Source: Smittia aterrima
Taxonomy: Eukaryota; Arthropoda; Insecta; Diptera; Chironomidae
Length of the DNA stretch: 64,000 nucleotides
Assembly: GCA_033063855.1 (NCBI GenBank)
Contig: CP093831.1
Location: 8,246,001-8,310,000 of the forward strand
Direction: 5' to 3'
Under the pieces are notes generated by a model. That model was not told where the DNA came from, ran no database searches, and was given only the letters and a program-made list of their open reading frames with translations. A program made the position numbers and the translations under genes. This document shows positions 27,639 to 39,077 of this stretch, piece after piece (positions within the stretch are counted from its first letter, which is position 1; every line of letters starts with the position of its first letter).

Positions 27639-30567
27639 ATGGAGATTTGGTTGCGATTATATGGCTTCCTGAACAAGATAGTAAATTATTTGCTCTTACC
27701 ACTGGTGCTGCTAATTTTCAATGTCAATAAAAAGAATGTAAATTTGCCGAAGCTAGAGAACTCAATCTTGGAGATTTGCGCCGTTGACTTAGCCGAGAAG
27801 ATCAGAAACAAAGAAGTAAGTTATAAAACTAAGTTAAGTGACAAATTTAGCGATCGATCGCGAGAGTTCATATTTAGTATCACGTGCGAAAAAAAAAATA
27901 TAAAAAAATTGCGTTGAATCACTTTGTTGTAGCTTTGAATTATTCACATCTAAAGCATCATTTACATTTGAATAATCGGAACTGATTTGTATTTACTCCG
28001 AATGAGTGAATGCTCGTAACGATAATTTTTTTAATTCGATTTGACACAAGCGACCTTGTAGTAAATATTTTTTTCTTTTATACTTTCAATTTTTTTTTCT
28101 CTTGCCGCTTAAGTTGTTTGCCATCATCGGAAGTGTATTGACCCTTTGGGATCGCGACTGAATAAATGCTTCTAGCTGATGAATTAATTTCATTAATTAT
28201 TCTCTTGCGACCTTGATTAGGGAACGACGTTTTAATTATTTAAGCGCCTTCGACTAAAATTTACTCAGTAAATTCTGTCAGATCATGCTTTCCACCTTTT
28301 TCGTCTGAGAGGAGTAACAGTTTTCTTTTTGCTGGCGAGAGACTCGGTAGTGAAAATAAAAAGCATCATCGAGTCGTTCGTTGAACCGACCTTGACCATC
28401 AACGAAGCAAAGGCGAGCAACTTTTGCTCCGCAAGTCATGTTTCTGCGTTGCAATGTATTTACTCTCAAGCAAAATTCTCGTTCACTTGATTGAAATGTT
28501 TCTCAAACTCAGAACTAAAATATTCAAATATTTCAAATTAGGTTCTAAAAAGTGTGCAAACATTAATTTCAACTAATCGAAGAAGTTCTTCTTAAGAACT
28601 TACGAATTAAGATTTTTCTATTCGAATGAATTCATTGAGAGAATTTACACTGGAAAGTGTTAACTCAGCTTTTAAGGCAAATTAGTTAAATTCCAGATTC
28701 GCATTATCTTGATTGCCACATTCCTCGCTATTTACTGACAATTTAGCACTTTAAACTTCTCGCATCTCGAAATCGTCTGACGAACGAAGAAAAACAATGA
28801 AAAGTACAATGATTCTCCTATTATCGCATAAATTACTTAATCAAATCATAGAGATCTAGACAGAGCTTAGTTTGAATGAAGTCGTTTGTAATGTTTGCTC
28901 AATTATCGAATGGATATACTGCCGAGAGAAAACGGAAACTCTCACACCAATCTATTCATCTTCTATTGCAGCTTTCGTCTGAGGAAGTTGTACGTGAGTA
29001 CATTAAACGCTTGAGGGTAGTAGGACCTTTGCTAAATGCCGTCGTTGAGGAGCGTTTCGAAGAAGCGATTAACGACGCAAAGAAAGCAGACAATATTGTT
29101 TCTGACACATCGCCAATTTATGTGATAACAAATTATCCGTTACTTGGAGTGCCGTTCACAGTCAAGGAAAGTATTGCGGTTAAAGGAATGTCTCATGTCG
29201 GTGGTTCAGTCCCTCGATCTGGATTGAAAGCAACTGAAGACTCAGATGTCGTAAAGAGACTAAAGGCAGCTGGGGCGATTCCATTGCTAGTGTCGAGCAC
29301 GCCCGAGTATTGTCTTAGTTGGGAGTGTTGCACTCATGTCAACGGCAGAGCTTTAAATCCACATGATTCCAGTAGAACTCCTGGCGGGTCATCGGGTGGT
29401 GAAGGAGCTTTGAATGGCGCAGCTGCGACTGTTTTTGGTATCGGTTCAGACATTGCTGGATCTATAAGGGTTCCTAGCCTGTTCAATGGAATTTTCGGCC
29501 ACAAACCAACCGCAGGCATCGTCAACCTCGATGGACATTTCCCTTCATCTACCGACAAGAACTTTAACCAATATCTCACTATCGGTCCAATGTGCCGTTA
29601 CGCCAAGGACTTGCCAACATTAACCCATTTGATGGTAGATGAAAAATTCCATCCAATGCTTCAGCTTGACCAACCTCTCCACACAAAGAACATCAAAATT
29701 TACTACCTCACATCTGCTGGCTTCTCGTTGAGCTTGTGGAATGTCGAGCATTCAATCCAAATGAAATTGCTTGAAGCAGTGTCTCACTTTAAAGCTAACG
29801 GTCTTCACTGTGAGCAACCGGACTTTGGAGACATGACTGAAACTTTAGAGATTTCGGTTTCAACGTTCTTCGCCATGGAAGATATTCCCGACCTTTTATC
29901 CAAAAAAACGACCGTAAGTTAGGCTCAACTTTATTCCTTAGTGTTTCATCAATTTACTTTTTCACAGGAGCCGAAAGATTTGTGGAACGAATTGGGCAAA
30001 TCAGTCGTTGGTCGCTCTGATTACACGTTCTATGCTCTCTTCTTCTTTGCACTTCATGCCACTGGCGGTTTGATTACACCAGCTAAAAGAAAAGTTTACA
30101 TTCAGAAAGGCGTTGAACTAAGAAAAATAATTCTCGACAAGCTAAACACTGACGGCGTTTTGTTTTATCCAACTTTCCCACAACCAGCAATGAGACACAC
30201 AGAATCTGTTACGAAGATGAGCGGCGTTATGTATACGATGTTCTTCAACTTAATGGGATTCCCCTCAACACATGTGCCGGTAGAACTCATCGACTTCCAT
30301 CTGTCTAATTAATTAACATTTGTTCTGTTTTAGATGGGCATGAATGAGAATGGATTGCCGATTGGTTTTCAGGTGAGAACAGATTTTTCATCAACTCGCA
30401 ATCTCGATTTGTATTTGTTTAAATTTCCGAGCTTCACCGAGTAAATTACTTTTTTTTTCTCTCCATCGGTTTCATAGGTTGTCGCTGCTCCGTATCAAGA
30501 TCGCAATTGCTTCGCTATTGCGAGAGAGCTGGAAGCTGCTTTCGGTGGCTGGAAGCTTCCAAACTAA
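27639..30567 (+). CDS. Fatty-acid amide hydrolase 2-like amidase (amidase signature family)
   Basis: Five exons: 27639-27815, 28972-29913, 29968-30279, 30334-30372, 30478-30567, all joined in phase 0, giving 519 residues, the usual length for insect FAAH2-like proteins. The family hydrolyses fatty-acid amides and related amide bonds. The Ser-cisSer-Lys catalytic set is intact: Lys124 in PFTVKES, cis-Ser199 in RTPGGSSGGEG, and nucleophile Ser223 in GSDIAGSIRVPS; the Lys-Ser spacing of 99 equals that of mammalian FAAH. A hydrophobic N-terminal segment (about residues 5-25, NYLLLPLVLLIF) suggests membrane attachment. The start is the ATG in CAAAATGG; upstream in-frame starts are not ATG. Intron 1 (1,156 bases) is long, the others are 50-105 bases. 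AATAAA signals lie at 30803 and 30811. Confidence 0.93.
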
Positions 30568-30802
30568 ATAACAAACAAAATGATTGACTCCACTGAGCAG
30601 AAAGTTTAATTAGTTTTATGAGCGGAAGCTCTTGCAATTATTTTAATTGTGCACTTACCCAAAGGCGATATGCAATGCTTATTTTTGAAATTAGTTCTGA
30701 CGAGCCATTTGTAAAATGGAATTGAAAGCTGTTGCCTTGACAAATTTGAGAAACTTTTTATTACTCAAATATTTTAAAATAATTTTTGCCATAGATTTTC
30801 TA

Positions 30803-30816
30803 AATAAATTAATAAA
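30803..30816 (+). terminator. Polyadenylation signals of the amidase gene
   Basis: Two AATAAA hexamers, at 30,803-30,808 and 30,811-30,816, about 240 bases past the stop codon. They imply a 3' UTR of roughly 260 bases. Confidence 0.6.
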
Positions 30817-31782
30817 AGTTTATCATGTAAAGTTCTCAAAGTTTGTTAAAGCTAATTTTAAATTAGCTCTCTAAATTTCTGCTGCACTTACATAAATTTA
30901 ACTTCCTCGACTGTTGTAACTTTCGAACTTGAAAAATGTGAAACTTCCGACTGCAACCAAAAGAGGTAACGAAACAAAAGTTTTATATCCAACGTTTGAA
31001 AGTGTTGAATAAATTTAAATTGGAAGAGATGAGAAAAGTTTCGAATTTGAAATTGGAATGCAAAGTTTGTAAATATTTTCAAGATTTATTGTTGGAACTT
31101 ACACTGAAAGAACTTTCGTGAAAACGCTCATGTCATTTACCGAGAGAAGTGTGTTAAGTTATTAAAGCAAGGTTTTCTACCTTCATCAAGCTCGCAATCT
31201 GTCAGCCGGCAATCTCTTTAACGAACTTCGCCGCAAGCAGGTCATCCACAGAATTTCCAGCCATCAAATGTCCGGACTGTTGACTGTGCATCAATTCTAA
31301 GTTCAATTGCCTGAGGCGCCGAGAAAAAAAAATCTCTTAGTTTGACAACTCCTTCATTGAAAAATAAGAAGCACAGCAGTTAGAGATTTTTTTTTGATAG
31401 GAACGGTGACTCCATCATGCGAAGAAAAGTCCCTAAATATGTCAAGCGTGCGTTGCTCGTTAAACTCAATGAAGTCGGAACAACAAGAAACGATGCCAGA
31501 AGGCAACTCGTCTTCTAATACTCGACATAAAAGTTATTTCGTCATGAGCTTGTTCTCTTGAATTTCCTTTGTTCTTATTACGCTTCTTGCCGTTTATATT
31601 TAAAAGCCATTAACGAGAACTTCATTTGTGTTGCGGAAAAATTAAACATTTGAGAACGAAGGTTGCACTTTCTTCAATTTGATTTTACGGGTTAATTCAA
31701 ATAAGAGGCTTTGACTAATTTTTTTCTCTGTCAGTGATGTTGCATTTCAAATTGATGATGCGCTGACAAATTGATTTGTCAG

Positions 31783-32010
31783 CTGAATACCAGAAACAGC
31801 GAGGAAAATAATCCAATTTTATTAAATTTTAGCGCTTCCCGAAAATCTGTTATGAAAAATCGATTGGATGTCGATGACTTAATGAATAATTCTGCTGAGA
31901 GCGAACGAGACTTGACGCTTCCTTGCGTTTCGATAAAACCTGCAACAGATTTTTTGCTGGCAGATGAAAACGGTTTTCCTGTGATATTTGCATTTTTCCC
32001 GTTTCCATAG
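31783..32010 (+). other. Possible terminal exon, unrecognised
   Basis: The sequence TTGATTTGTCAG looks like a 3' splice site and is followed by a frame open for 75 codons to a TAG. The product reads LNTRNSEENNPILLN and later RLDVDDLMNNSAESERD; it is acidic and varied, more protein-like than other frames nearby, but matches no family I know. There is no ATG at its head, so it would need an upstream exon that I could not find. Confidence 0.2.
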
Positions 32011-33436
32011 CGTTGAAGCTAAATAAAAAGCTAAGCTCGGATATTTGCGTGTCGATAAATTCGAATCACAACAGCTTTATTACTGCACTGAATCATGTTC
32101 GACGTAAATTCATTCGTGAAATCTCCCCGCGTTCGGATTGCAAACACGCGGAATTATTCAAATGAATTCTCGATTTTTATTAACAATATTTTTATAAAGT
32201 GAAAATGCATTTATGGCCATTAAAAGAGATTATTTGATGATGCAATAAAAATTCCCCGCCATTACCACGACGGAAAAATAAACTCCTGACAATTAACTCT
32301 CAGCAAGAGTCTCCATTTCATTTCCAAGCTTTTTGATTAATTGCAGAAATATCTACAAAACCTGTTCGAAAACATAAAGAGAAAAATGATTTGACGTTGA
32401 AATATTAATTAAATGTTTGCCTCGAGTGGAAAAGTTTATTTTGAAATGAAAAAAATGAATTGTCAAAATTTTCAGCGCTCTCTTTGTTCAGCATCAGTTA
32501 TCGTTCGAGTTCAATAGAATAACAGATTTCCCAAAGGATTTACTTTAAAATATCATAACAATTTTAATTTTCTAATGACAAATTTAATGAGAGACTGGAT
32601 AAACTTTCCATTAACGTTCAGCCCTGATGCAGCCGTTAAAATTGCATTACAGTAAGTTTTAAGCTGTAAATTTCATTCGGTTTATGTGAAAATTTTAAAT
32701 AATGTATGAGCTACTAAAAGTGTTTTCCCTTATCATAAGCAAATGTTAAATTCAATTATTGAAATTACAGAAGAAGCAGAGCCATGCTCGTGCCAGAATT
32801 TTAATTGAAAATTTTCTCATGTCCAGATCAGATCATTGCGATCCGTCCAAAGCTCATTCATTGTCACTTGCATGAGTTGAGAGCGAGACGTCGTCTCACG
32901 AATTTATTTTTTGACACATAATTGTTGTGCTTTTAAATGAATAAAGTTGGATATCGTCAACGGAAAACTGAAATTTCCGGATTGCAAACTATTCTCCCCG
33001 CGGGTCGGCTAGCGAACAAAGACCATAGCTTGTTCGTGTGGTCGACGTGAGTTGTTCTCTCATGTTTAACCAATAAATACTCATTTTGCAATCGAGTTAA
33101 TTAATTATGCAATTCCGATGCGATCAACTGAACCACGACACAGCAAAAAGAGCTTTTAAATTTTGATGCAAATTTAGCTTAATCTCGATCGAGTTTCTCG
33201 CTTCACGTCATCGATGAATTTTTGCAGCATCAGTAGCTCTCTTTATAATCTTTCATCAAGTAAAATAAAACGCTCCAACAGTTTTTAACATGTCGAAGCT
33301 ATTTTTCCAGTTACAATTTATTCATGAGCTTTTTCGTTCGATTTTGCCTTTTTGTGCGACGCGCTTTCTCGTTCAGGCTCTTTCATCGCTCGAAAGCTTT
33401 TTGTTTTAAAATAACAAAACAGTAAATTGATTTTTT

Positions 33437-33649
33437 TTGCAGAGCGTCGATGAAGAAACGGATGAAATAATGAAATTGCCATGCATGTCTTTCATTAACA
33501 TTCATCGAATCCTTCATCCATCGCTGCCATTGATCTTCTCGCGTTCAATGTTTTATTTTATCTCGTTTACTAAATTTTCACAACCAATGCGAAAAGCTTT
33601 TCTCTCAAAGCTTTGTGATGAGTTTATTGCAATGATTTTTCAGTTGTGA
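33437..33649 (+). other. Possible exon after a strong acceptor, unrecognised
   Basis: A long T-run ending in GCAG is followed by a frame (SVDEETDEIMKLPCMSF...) open for about 69 codons to a TGA. The acceptor is strong but the product is not recognised and becomes hydrophobic and F-rich, as random AT-rich sequence does. No partner exon was found. Confidence 0.12.
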
Positions 33650-34635
33650 ATGGAATGGATTTTAATGTTCGCATCGGAAATGAAATTTCTCGCTAATCTC
33701 ATTCAAGTTCTAACCCGCAAGCAGTTTCAGTAACTAACAATGAAATTGCGTTTGACAAAGTTTTGTAAAATTTAGAATGGAATTAAATATTCATTTATTA
33801 AAATAAGGGAATTGTCCATGGCCCGCAGCTTTACAAAAACCATGCAATAAAATATTCCGAGAAATGATTGAAATTTGTAACATTCCGAACTCTTCAAATC
33901 TCGTCCTTTCGCTTGGTTTAACGACGCACTTCAGTGGCAAGCTAAATCACTCCACTCAGCACTCGTAATTCTCGATAATCGATAAAAATCATTTCAACAA
34001 AAAGCTCTGTTTAATGTGTTTCGACTGATTAAAGTCACGTTTGAACAATAAAAACATTTGCAAAGTGGCTTTTGTAGAAGTGAGCAAGCGGAGAAGCTGG
34101 CGAAACATGTTTAGACAAAGGCGACCAGTCAGTGTTTGGCAGCATAAATTGTTCGCTCTCAGCACATATCGGAAAATATATTGTAGGAAAGGAGGAAAAT
34201 ATGAAAAATAATTTGTTGTTTGTCTCTCCCCAAACTCCCATCCGCTCTACAGCAAGCCAATCAATTATTGATGTTGTGCATTGCTGTTTGCTGGTTTATG
34301 TCGACAGAAAGCGAATAGAAGACTGTGCAATTATCGGCTTTGTCATTATGAGGAATATGTTTGATGCTAAAATTAAAATGTTTTTACATTAAGTTTTTCG
34401 TAAAATTTTGAAGAGCTTTAAAGGACATCTCACTGTCATTTGAATGGAGAGTTTATTCTGTCGCTTTAATAATCTTTTCCGTCACAGAGAATTTGTCGGA
34501 AGAAGAATTAGAAGACGAAGCAAAAGTTTTTTTCTTTCCAAAAACTGCGAGAATGAGGGCGGAAAAGAATTTAAAAGCTTCGGAAATGCCAAAAGAAGGA
34601 TAATTCCTAGAAAAATTAAATCCTCTGCAGTTTTC

Positions 34636-34641
34636 TTTATT
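34636..34641 (-). terminator. Polyadenylation signal of the S28 peptidase gene
   Basis: AATAAA on the minus strand (TTTATT on plus), 34 bases past the stop codon, implying a very short 3' UTR. Confidence 0.6.
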
Positions 34642-34674
34642 TGATCAATGATAAGATGAAACTAGACGTCTACT

Positions 34675-36297
34675 CTAATTGCTTATGCCAAGCCATTGGC
34701 GAACAAGCTCACTGATTTTTTCCTTTGATGCTCTCATTTCGTCCGAATCGTTGCTCGATATTTGGCCAAGATCAGAGACGTGAGCACTCAATGGCAAAAT
34801 CGTAACTGGCGATTGCTCATTCAAATCTTCTAGGATCCCCATCGGATGCCATGGGTCGAGATCGCCATGCGTAAAGTAAACATTAGTGACGTGAAGTTTG
34901 AAGCCTCCATACTGAACGTTTGTCCTTTCAACGTTCTTTGCGATCCTCGTCAAATTAAAACTAAAAACAAAATGTTACAAAAAATAAATTGAAAAGACAA
35001 TGAACTCACTTAAAATCATAAAGATCCAAACAAAGTGCTTCGAAGTATTCCAATGGATACAACGATCCAAAAACTTGATCATTTGATGATGATGATTGAA
35101 ACCAAGCAAATTCCGAGCAAGTCTGATAAATCCACTGCCGCATTTGTTGGTTAGCTTCAGCAGTCCAATCGTCGTTTCTGTGTTTTTCAACATTGTTCTC
35201 GTAGCTCATATCTGAACATGACGACGAGTAACGATTCACCCAAGCAGCAAAAGCATTCATGTCATCCTTAGCGTTAACAGTTTTCTCGTTTTCTAAAAAC
35301 GCACAAGCCGCTTCGATCCTTCCTGATCGATGCGTTTGAACAAGTGATGCGACGATATCTGACAATTCATAAAAGAAATGTGCGACATCGAACGATGAGA
35401 GATCCAATGGTGAACACAAATTAAAAGCAGTTTGAAGTCCAAGTGCATCGTTAGCGTGAACAAGTTCTTCCATTGCATTGAATGCGTTTTCAAAAATTGC
35501 TAAACAATCATCTCCTCCAACTCTTCGAATGCCATTTGTCATGACATCTTTATATTCCGGAAAATCAACTTGAGCGTGTAATGGAGCACTTGAAGCCCAA
35601 GCGCCGTTGACCAGATGAGGGTATTTCTTTCGCATCCAAGCGACCATCGTAGCTGTGATAACAACAAACAATATTCAATCAGAGCGCGATTAGATTACAA
35701 CTTATCAAACGAGGCTTACCGCTATAGCTTCCGCCAACTAAGATAACGCCAGAATTCTCTAAATCAGGTGACGATGATTTGATTTGTGTAATGAAAACAG
35801 CCAAATCAGCTAATGCTTGATCAACACTGAGATAGCGAAGATTTTCAGTCGAAGTGTTCTCTGTTGGATGACTTCGGCCGTAATAACGGTGCTCAGTGTA
35901 GTAAAGCGTGCCGTTCAGTTCTTTCGCCATGTCATAAATGTGAGTGCCTGCTGAGATCGATCCACTTGAGATCGTCCATTCACCTCCAACCTAAACCAAG
36001 TTCAATGAAAATTCAAGAACTTTGGATGACTTCTTCACTCACGTAAATAAATATTGGACCTCCAGGTTGAAAGTTCACATTGTTCTCAAAGTAGCGCATT
36101 TGCCATCTCCGATTATTTTGGGAATCAAAGTTATCCAATCGTTGCTCGATCCACTTCTCAACCACAGCTGTTGGTCTTATGTCCCAAACTCGATTTGTAT
36201 ATTGAACGAATGGGTCATCGAACTTGTTAGATTGCCTCAAAAATCCTATCGAGGATCCAACGAATAAAAATAACGCGATCGCGATAAACTTTTTCAT
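34675..36297 (-). CDS. Secreted S28-family serine peptidase (prolylcarboxypeptidase / thymus-specific serine protease-like)
   Basis: Four exons on the minus strand: 36297-36043, 35990-35720, 35652-35010, 34960-34675; 484 residues. Introns are 49-67 bases and all phases agree. Residues 1 to about 18 (MKKFIAIALFLFVGSSIG) form a signal peptide. The S28 fold is recognised from the N-terminal EKWIEQRLDNFD, QMRYFENN and GGPIFIYVGGE region, the nucleophile in GGSYS (Ser173), and the C-terminal GDLDPW (Asp425) and SAHVSDL (His450), so the Ser-Asp-His triad is complete. Family members remove residues after proline or act as lysosomal or secreted exopeptidases; which substrate this one uses is unknown. 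In insects such genes are often expressed in gut or reproductive tissue. The ATG is preceded by AATA, 37 bases after a candidate initiator. Confidence 0.93.
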
Positions 36298-36331
36298 TAT
36301 TTCGATGTGCAGCTGCCGAGCGTCAGACTTC

Positions 36332-36337
36332 GAATGA
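36332..36337 (-). promoter_or_regulatory. Candidate initiator of the S28 peptidase gene
   Basis: On the minus strand TCATTC matches the arthropod initiator TCAKTY, with A+1 at 36,335, 38 bases upstream of the ATG. No DPE (the +28 word is ACATC) and no TATA box is seen, so support is weak. Confidence 0.25.
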
Positions 36338-36339
36338 TG

Positions 36340-38808
36340 TTCGGCAAATGTTTTTCAACAGTTTTACTTTACAATTGTTATCAATAACTTCGAAACAACT
36401 TTGAAAAATGTATTGAGTTGTTCAATGTTCAACGCACAGAACAAAGTTTGCTCCTAGAAGTCTTTCTATGTTTCTAATGAAACGTTTAACAAACTTCTAA
36501 GTTTATTTATTCGAAAGCTTTCCTAATGTGAAAAATTGTCAATGAGCGCTTGAGCTCTTTATCTCTCTTTGCACATCTTTGTTAAAATGTAGAGAAAAAA
36601 AAGCAGAGCAGGCAGGAAAGTGACAAACTTTTATTGAGCAAGATCCGTGTTTCTCGTTGAAACGTTTGTTTGGGCACCCTCATGCCCTCCACAAATCGTT
36701 TATGATTCTGTCATGATATTTCATTGTATTCTTTGGCTTGAAAAGAAAAACTTTCTGTGGCGATAAATAAAATTTTGCGAGTCGAGAGGCAACGTCGAGC
36801 TGCAATGAGCTTCACTTGATTGTCGTGGAGGACAGGGATTGTGGAAAGGTGCGAAGTGGGGAATTTGTATCAATTTCAAGCAGTCGCATCTCGAAACCAA
36901 ACAAAAATGAGTTTTGTTTTTTCAGCCGACGTTCGTGGTCGATGGCAATCATTTAAATTTCCATCCCTCGGTTTATCGTCCGAACAATACCAGGCGGAAA
37001 TTAATGGAACTTTCCGAGCGATTCCCTTCGATTCCTACCGGAATTTTTCTTTCCCGAGGGAAAAAAGGCAATTTGAGAGATCATTTAACAACGAAATCCT
37101 CTGTTTACGGCAAACTTGTCACAAGCTTTTATAAACGATGTAAATCTTGGGAAGTTTTCTGTTGAGGAAACATCAACAACTCGCTTCCCATTCATGGCGG
37201 TGAAAAATGAAAAATAATCCACAGAATTTGACACATTTTTCAATACCGCCTACGCACTTTATCTCATCACCCAGAGAAACGCACGTGAGCGTAAAATTAC
37301 CTTGAAATAAACAATTTATCCCTTCAATTGACTGAGTCGCATTAAAGTGCGAAGTTTCTAGCTGAGTGTGATAGTTGGCGAGACGCTTGAACTCTCGATA
37401 AGTAATTCACGAGTGAACCTTAATTCTCAAAGTTTAATCTTATTACTTGCTTCGTAAGTTCCGTGAAGCGTGAGAATCTACCGATTTTCCTTTTATTTTT
37501 TACAGAACTTGCTGATAATCTCTTAACGTCTGTCAAACTCTTTTTCTGATCTCGACTTCCAATCGGTTCAGAGTTTATTTATTCCCTCGCTTAGTTGACT
37601 TCTTCCAACTTTCGCTCCTGTCGTCTCTAAATAAGTAAGTAAGCCAGCCACTCCACAATAACAGCTGTAATCTCCGTGCCTGATTGCCCTTAAGGATTCG
37701 ATTAGATATTCATTCGTTAACTTTTTTGTACGCGCCAACTGTTGTCAAACATTTTTACCGTCAAGCGGTTGGTAAGAAGGAAAAGTTGAATCGATAAATG
37801 CCAAGTCGCGACTCTTCTTTCCTCTCTCTCAGGTGCACAGATGTATTAGCTACTGTAGTGACAATTGCTCGAGACGCCACCGTTTCTTTGTCGACGATAA
37901 ATCATTGTGAAATTGTCTTGAAGCATCTTGAGAATGTCAAGTTAGTATGTGCAAGAGCTCATCCAACGAGAAAGCTTTGCTTGTCAATGTTTGTCGACTT
38001 TGTTCGTTCTTGAAAAGATAAACAAACAACAACAATAATTCATGACAGAAAACAGCGACAGACGAGCTAACGCTTCTGCTATGCCATTTCACTTAATCAA
38101 AAGTGCGTTTAAAATATGGAAAGTGCCAATTTTCCAGCAACAAATTTCAAACCTTATCTCGACGACCAATTTAAAAAACATTTCAGTAAAACTCTCCGTC
38201 AACTGTCGTTTTATTGGACTTGTTGTTTGTGCTTTATTTTTCTGGAATCGTGGGACTTTCATTTTATTGTTTCGTTCGCACATAGAAAAAGTTTTATGAT
38301 GTTGTTAAGGGTTGAATGCAGTCAGGGATTTTGTGGAAAAGCACATTAAAGCTTCCCGCTTCGTCATAGGTCTGCTTGTGCTTTCAAAACTTTGACGAAT
38401 TTTCTCGAATTGAATGGCGAACATCAACACATTTCGTGGAAAGTCTCACGACCCACATTTCCTTCCTAGAACGAAAAGGTCGAGCTTCGCATAGAACTCG
38501 TCTCAAGAACAACTAAAGAATCATTCAAATGATGAAAAAACTTTTCTTTTTCAAATTCTCTTCGTCTTTTTGAAAATACAAATTGAATTGTTGACTTCGA
38601 TTTCACATTTCATCGAGGGAATGCGAGAGATTGGAATGCAAAGCTTTCTCTTGTACACGTCGTATCATCTCCATCTTTTGTGTAACTCAAACTCCCAATT
38701 GCAAACATAAATTCTGACTGCTTGTTGAACGAAATATTGGAAAATCTTGTCTGCTTAATCATTTATGTGAATGCGGAGGTTGAGATTGCACGTCACATTC
38801 GATTCATC
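36340..38808. other. Intergenic region, mostly featureless
   Basis: No supportable gene. At 36,910-37,135 there is a patch with raised GC, an acceptor-like TTTTTTCAG at its head and two overlapping forward frames open for over 70 codons; neither product is recognised and I do not call a gene. The remainder is AT-rich with short open frames only. Confidence 0.45.
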
Positions 38809-38809
38809 G

Positions 38810-38898
38810 ATGAAGTGTGTTATTTGTCATGTTATTTTCATGTCAATGGATGCAGCATTGAGTGTCAATCGAGACTATTCTGCAGTGTTGCATAAAGG
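38810..38898 (+). other. Exon-like leader sequence upstream of a donor site (copy A)
   Basis: From ATG at 38,810 the frame reads MKCVICHVIFMSMDAALSV and continues 29 codons to a strong donor, AAAG|GTAAGTG, at 38,899. The first residues look like a short signal peptide, so this could be the first exon of a small secreted protein. No second exon was identified. Most of it lies in the repeat whose other copy (41,081-41,266) carries a stop codon just before the same donor, so it may equally be a relic or non-coding. Confidence 0.25.
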
Positions 38899-39017
38899 TA
38901 AGTGAAAACAAGCTTATCACGCTCAGTTGGAGGTTTTATAATTAAATTCTTTAAAAGAAAAATCGCGCACTCAATAAACAAGTCAAAAACATTCATTTGC
39001 AAAGAAAGCTCATGATT
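38831..39017 (+). repeat. Direct repeat flanking the P450, copy A
   Basis: About 185 bases, roughly 85% identical to 41,081-41,266 in the same orientation and 2,250 bases away. Shared blocks include AATGGATGCAGCATTGAGTG, AAGGTAAGTG, CACGCTCAGTTGGAGGTTTT and CAAGTCAAAAACATTCATTT. It ends about 60 bases from the P450 stop codon. Identity is similar on both sides of the shared donor-like site. Confidence 0.9.
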
Positions 39018-39077
39018 ATTTTAAAACTTTGACAATCTTTCAAATCATGAGAACATTTGAATTCTCTTTTCTTCAAA

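Larger units (their letters stand above)
30820..34635. other. Intergenic region between the amidase and S28 peptidase genes
   Basis: No gene that I can support. It contains two open stretches beginning at good acceptor-like sites (31,783-32,010 and 33,443-33,649), a 14-base A-tract inverted repeat (31,324-31,395) and a 7-base inverted repeat at 33,013-33,036. The rest is AT-rich sequence without recognisable content. Confidence 0.5.

Noticed and set aside
29334..29579. Minus-strand open frame inside amidase exon 2
   Set aside because: Shadow of the real coding strand.
32496..32530. Initiator TCAGTT with a DPE-like AGATT downstream
   Set aside because: The downstream element is one base off the required spacing and no gene follows.
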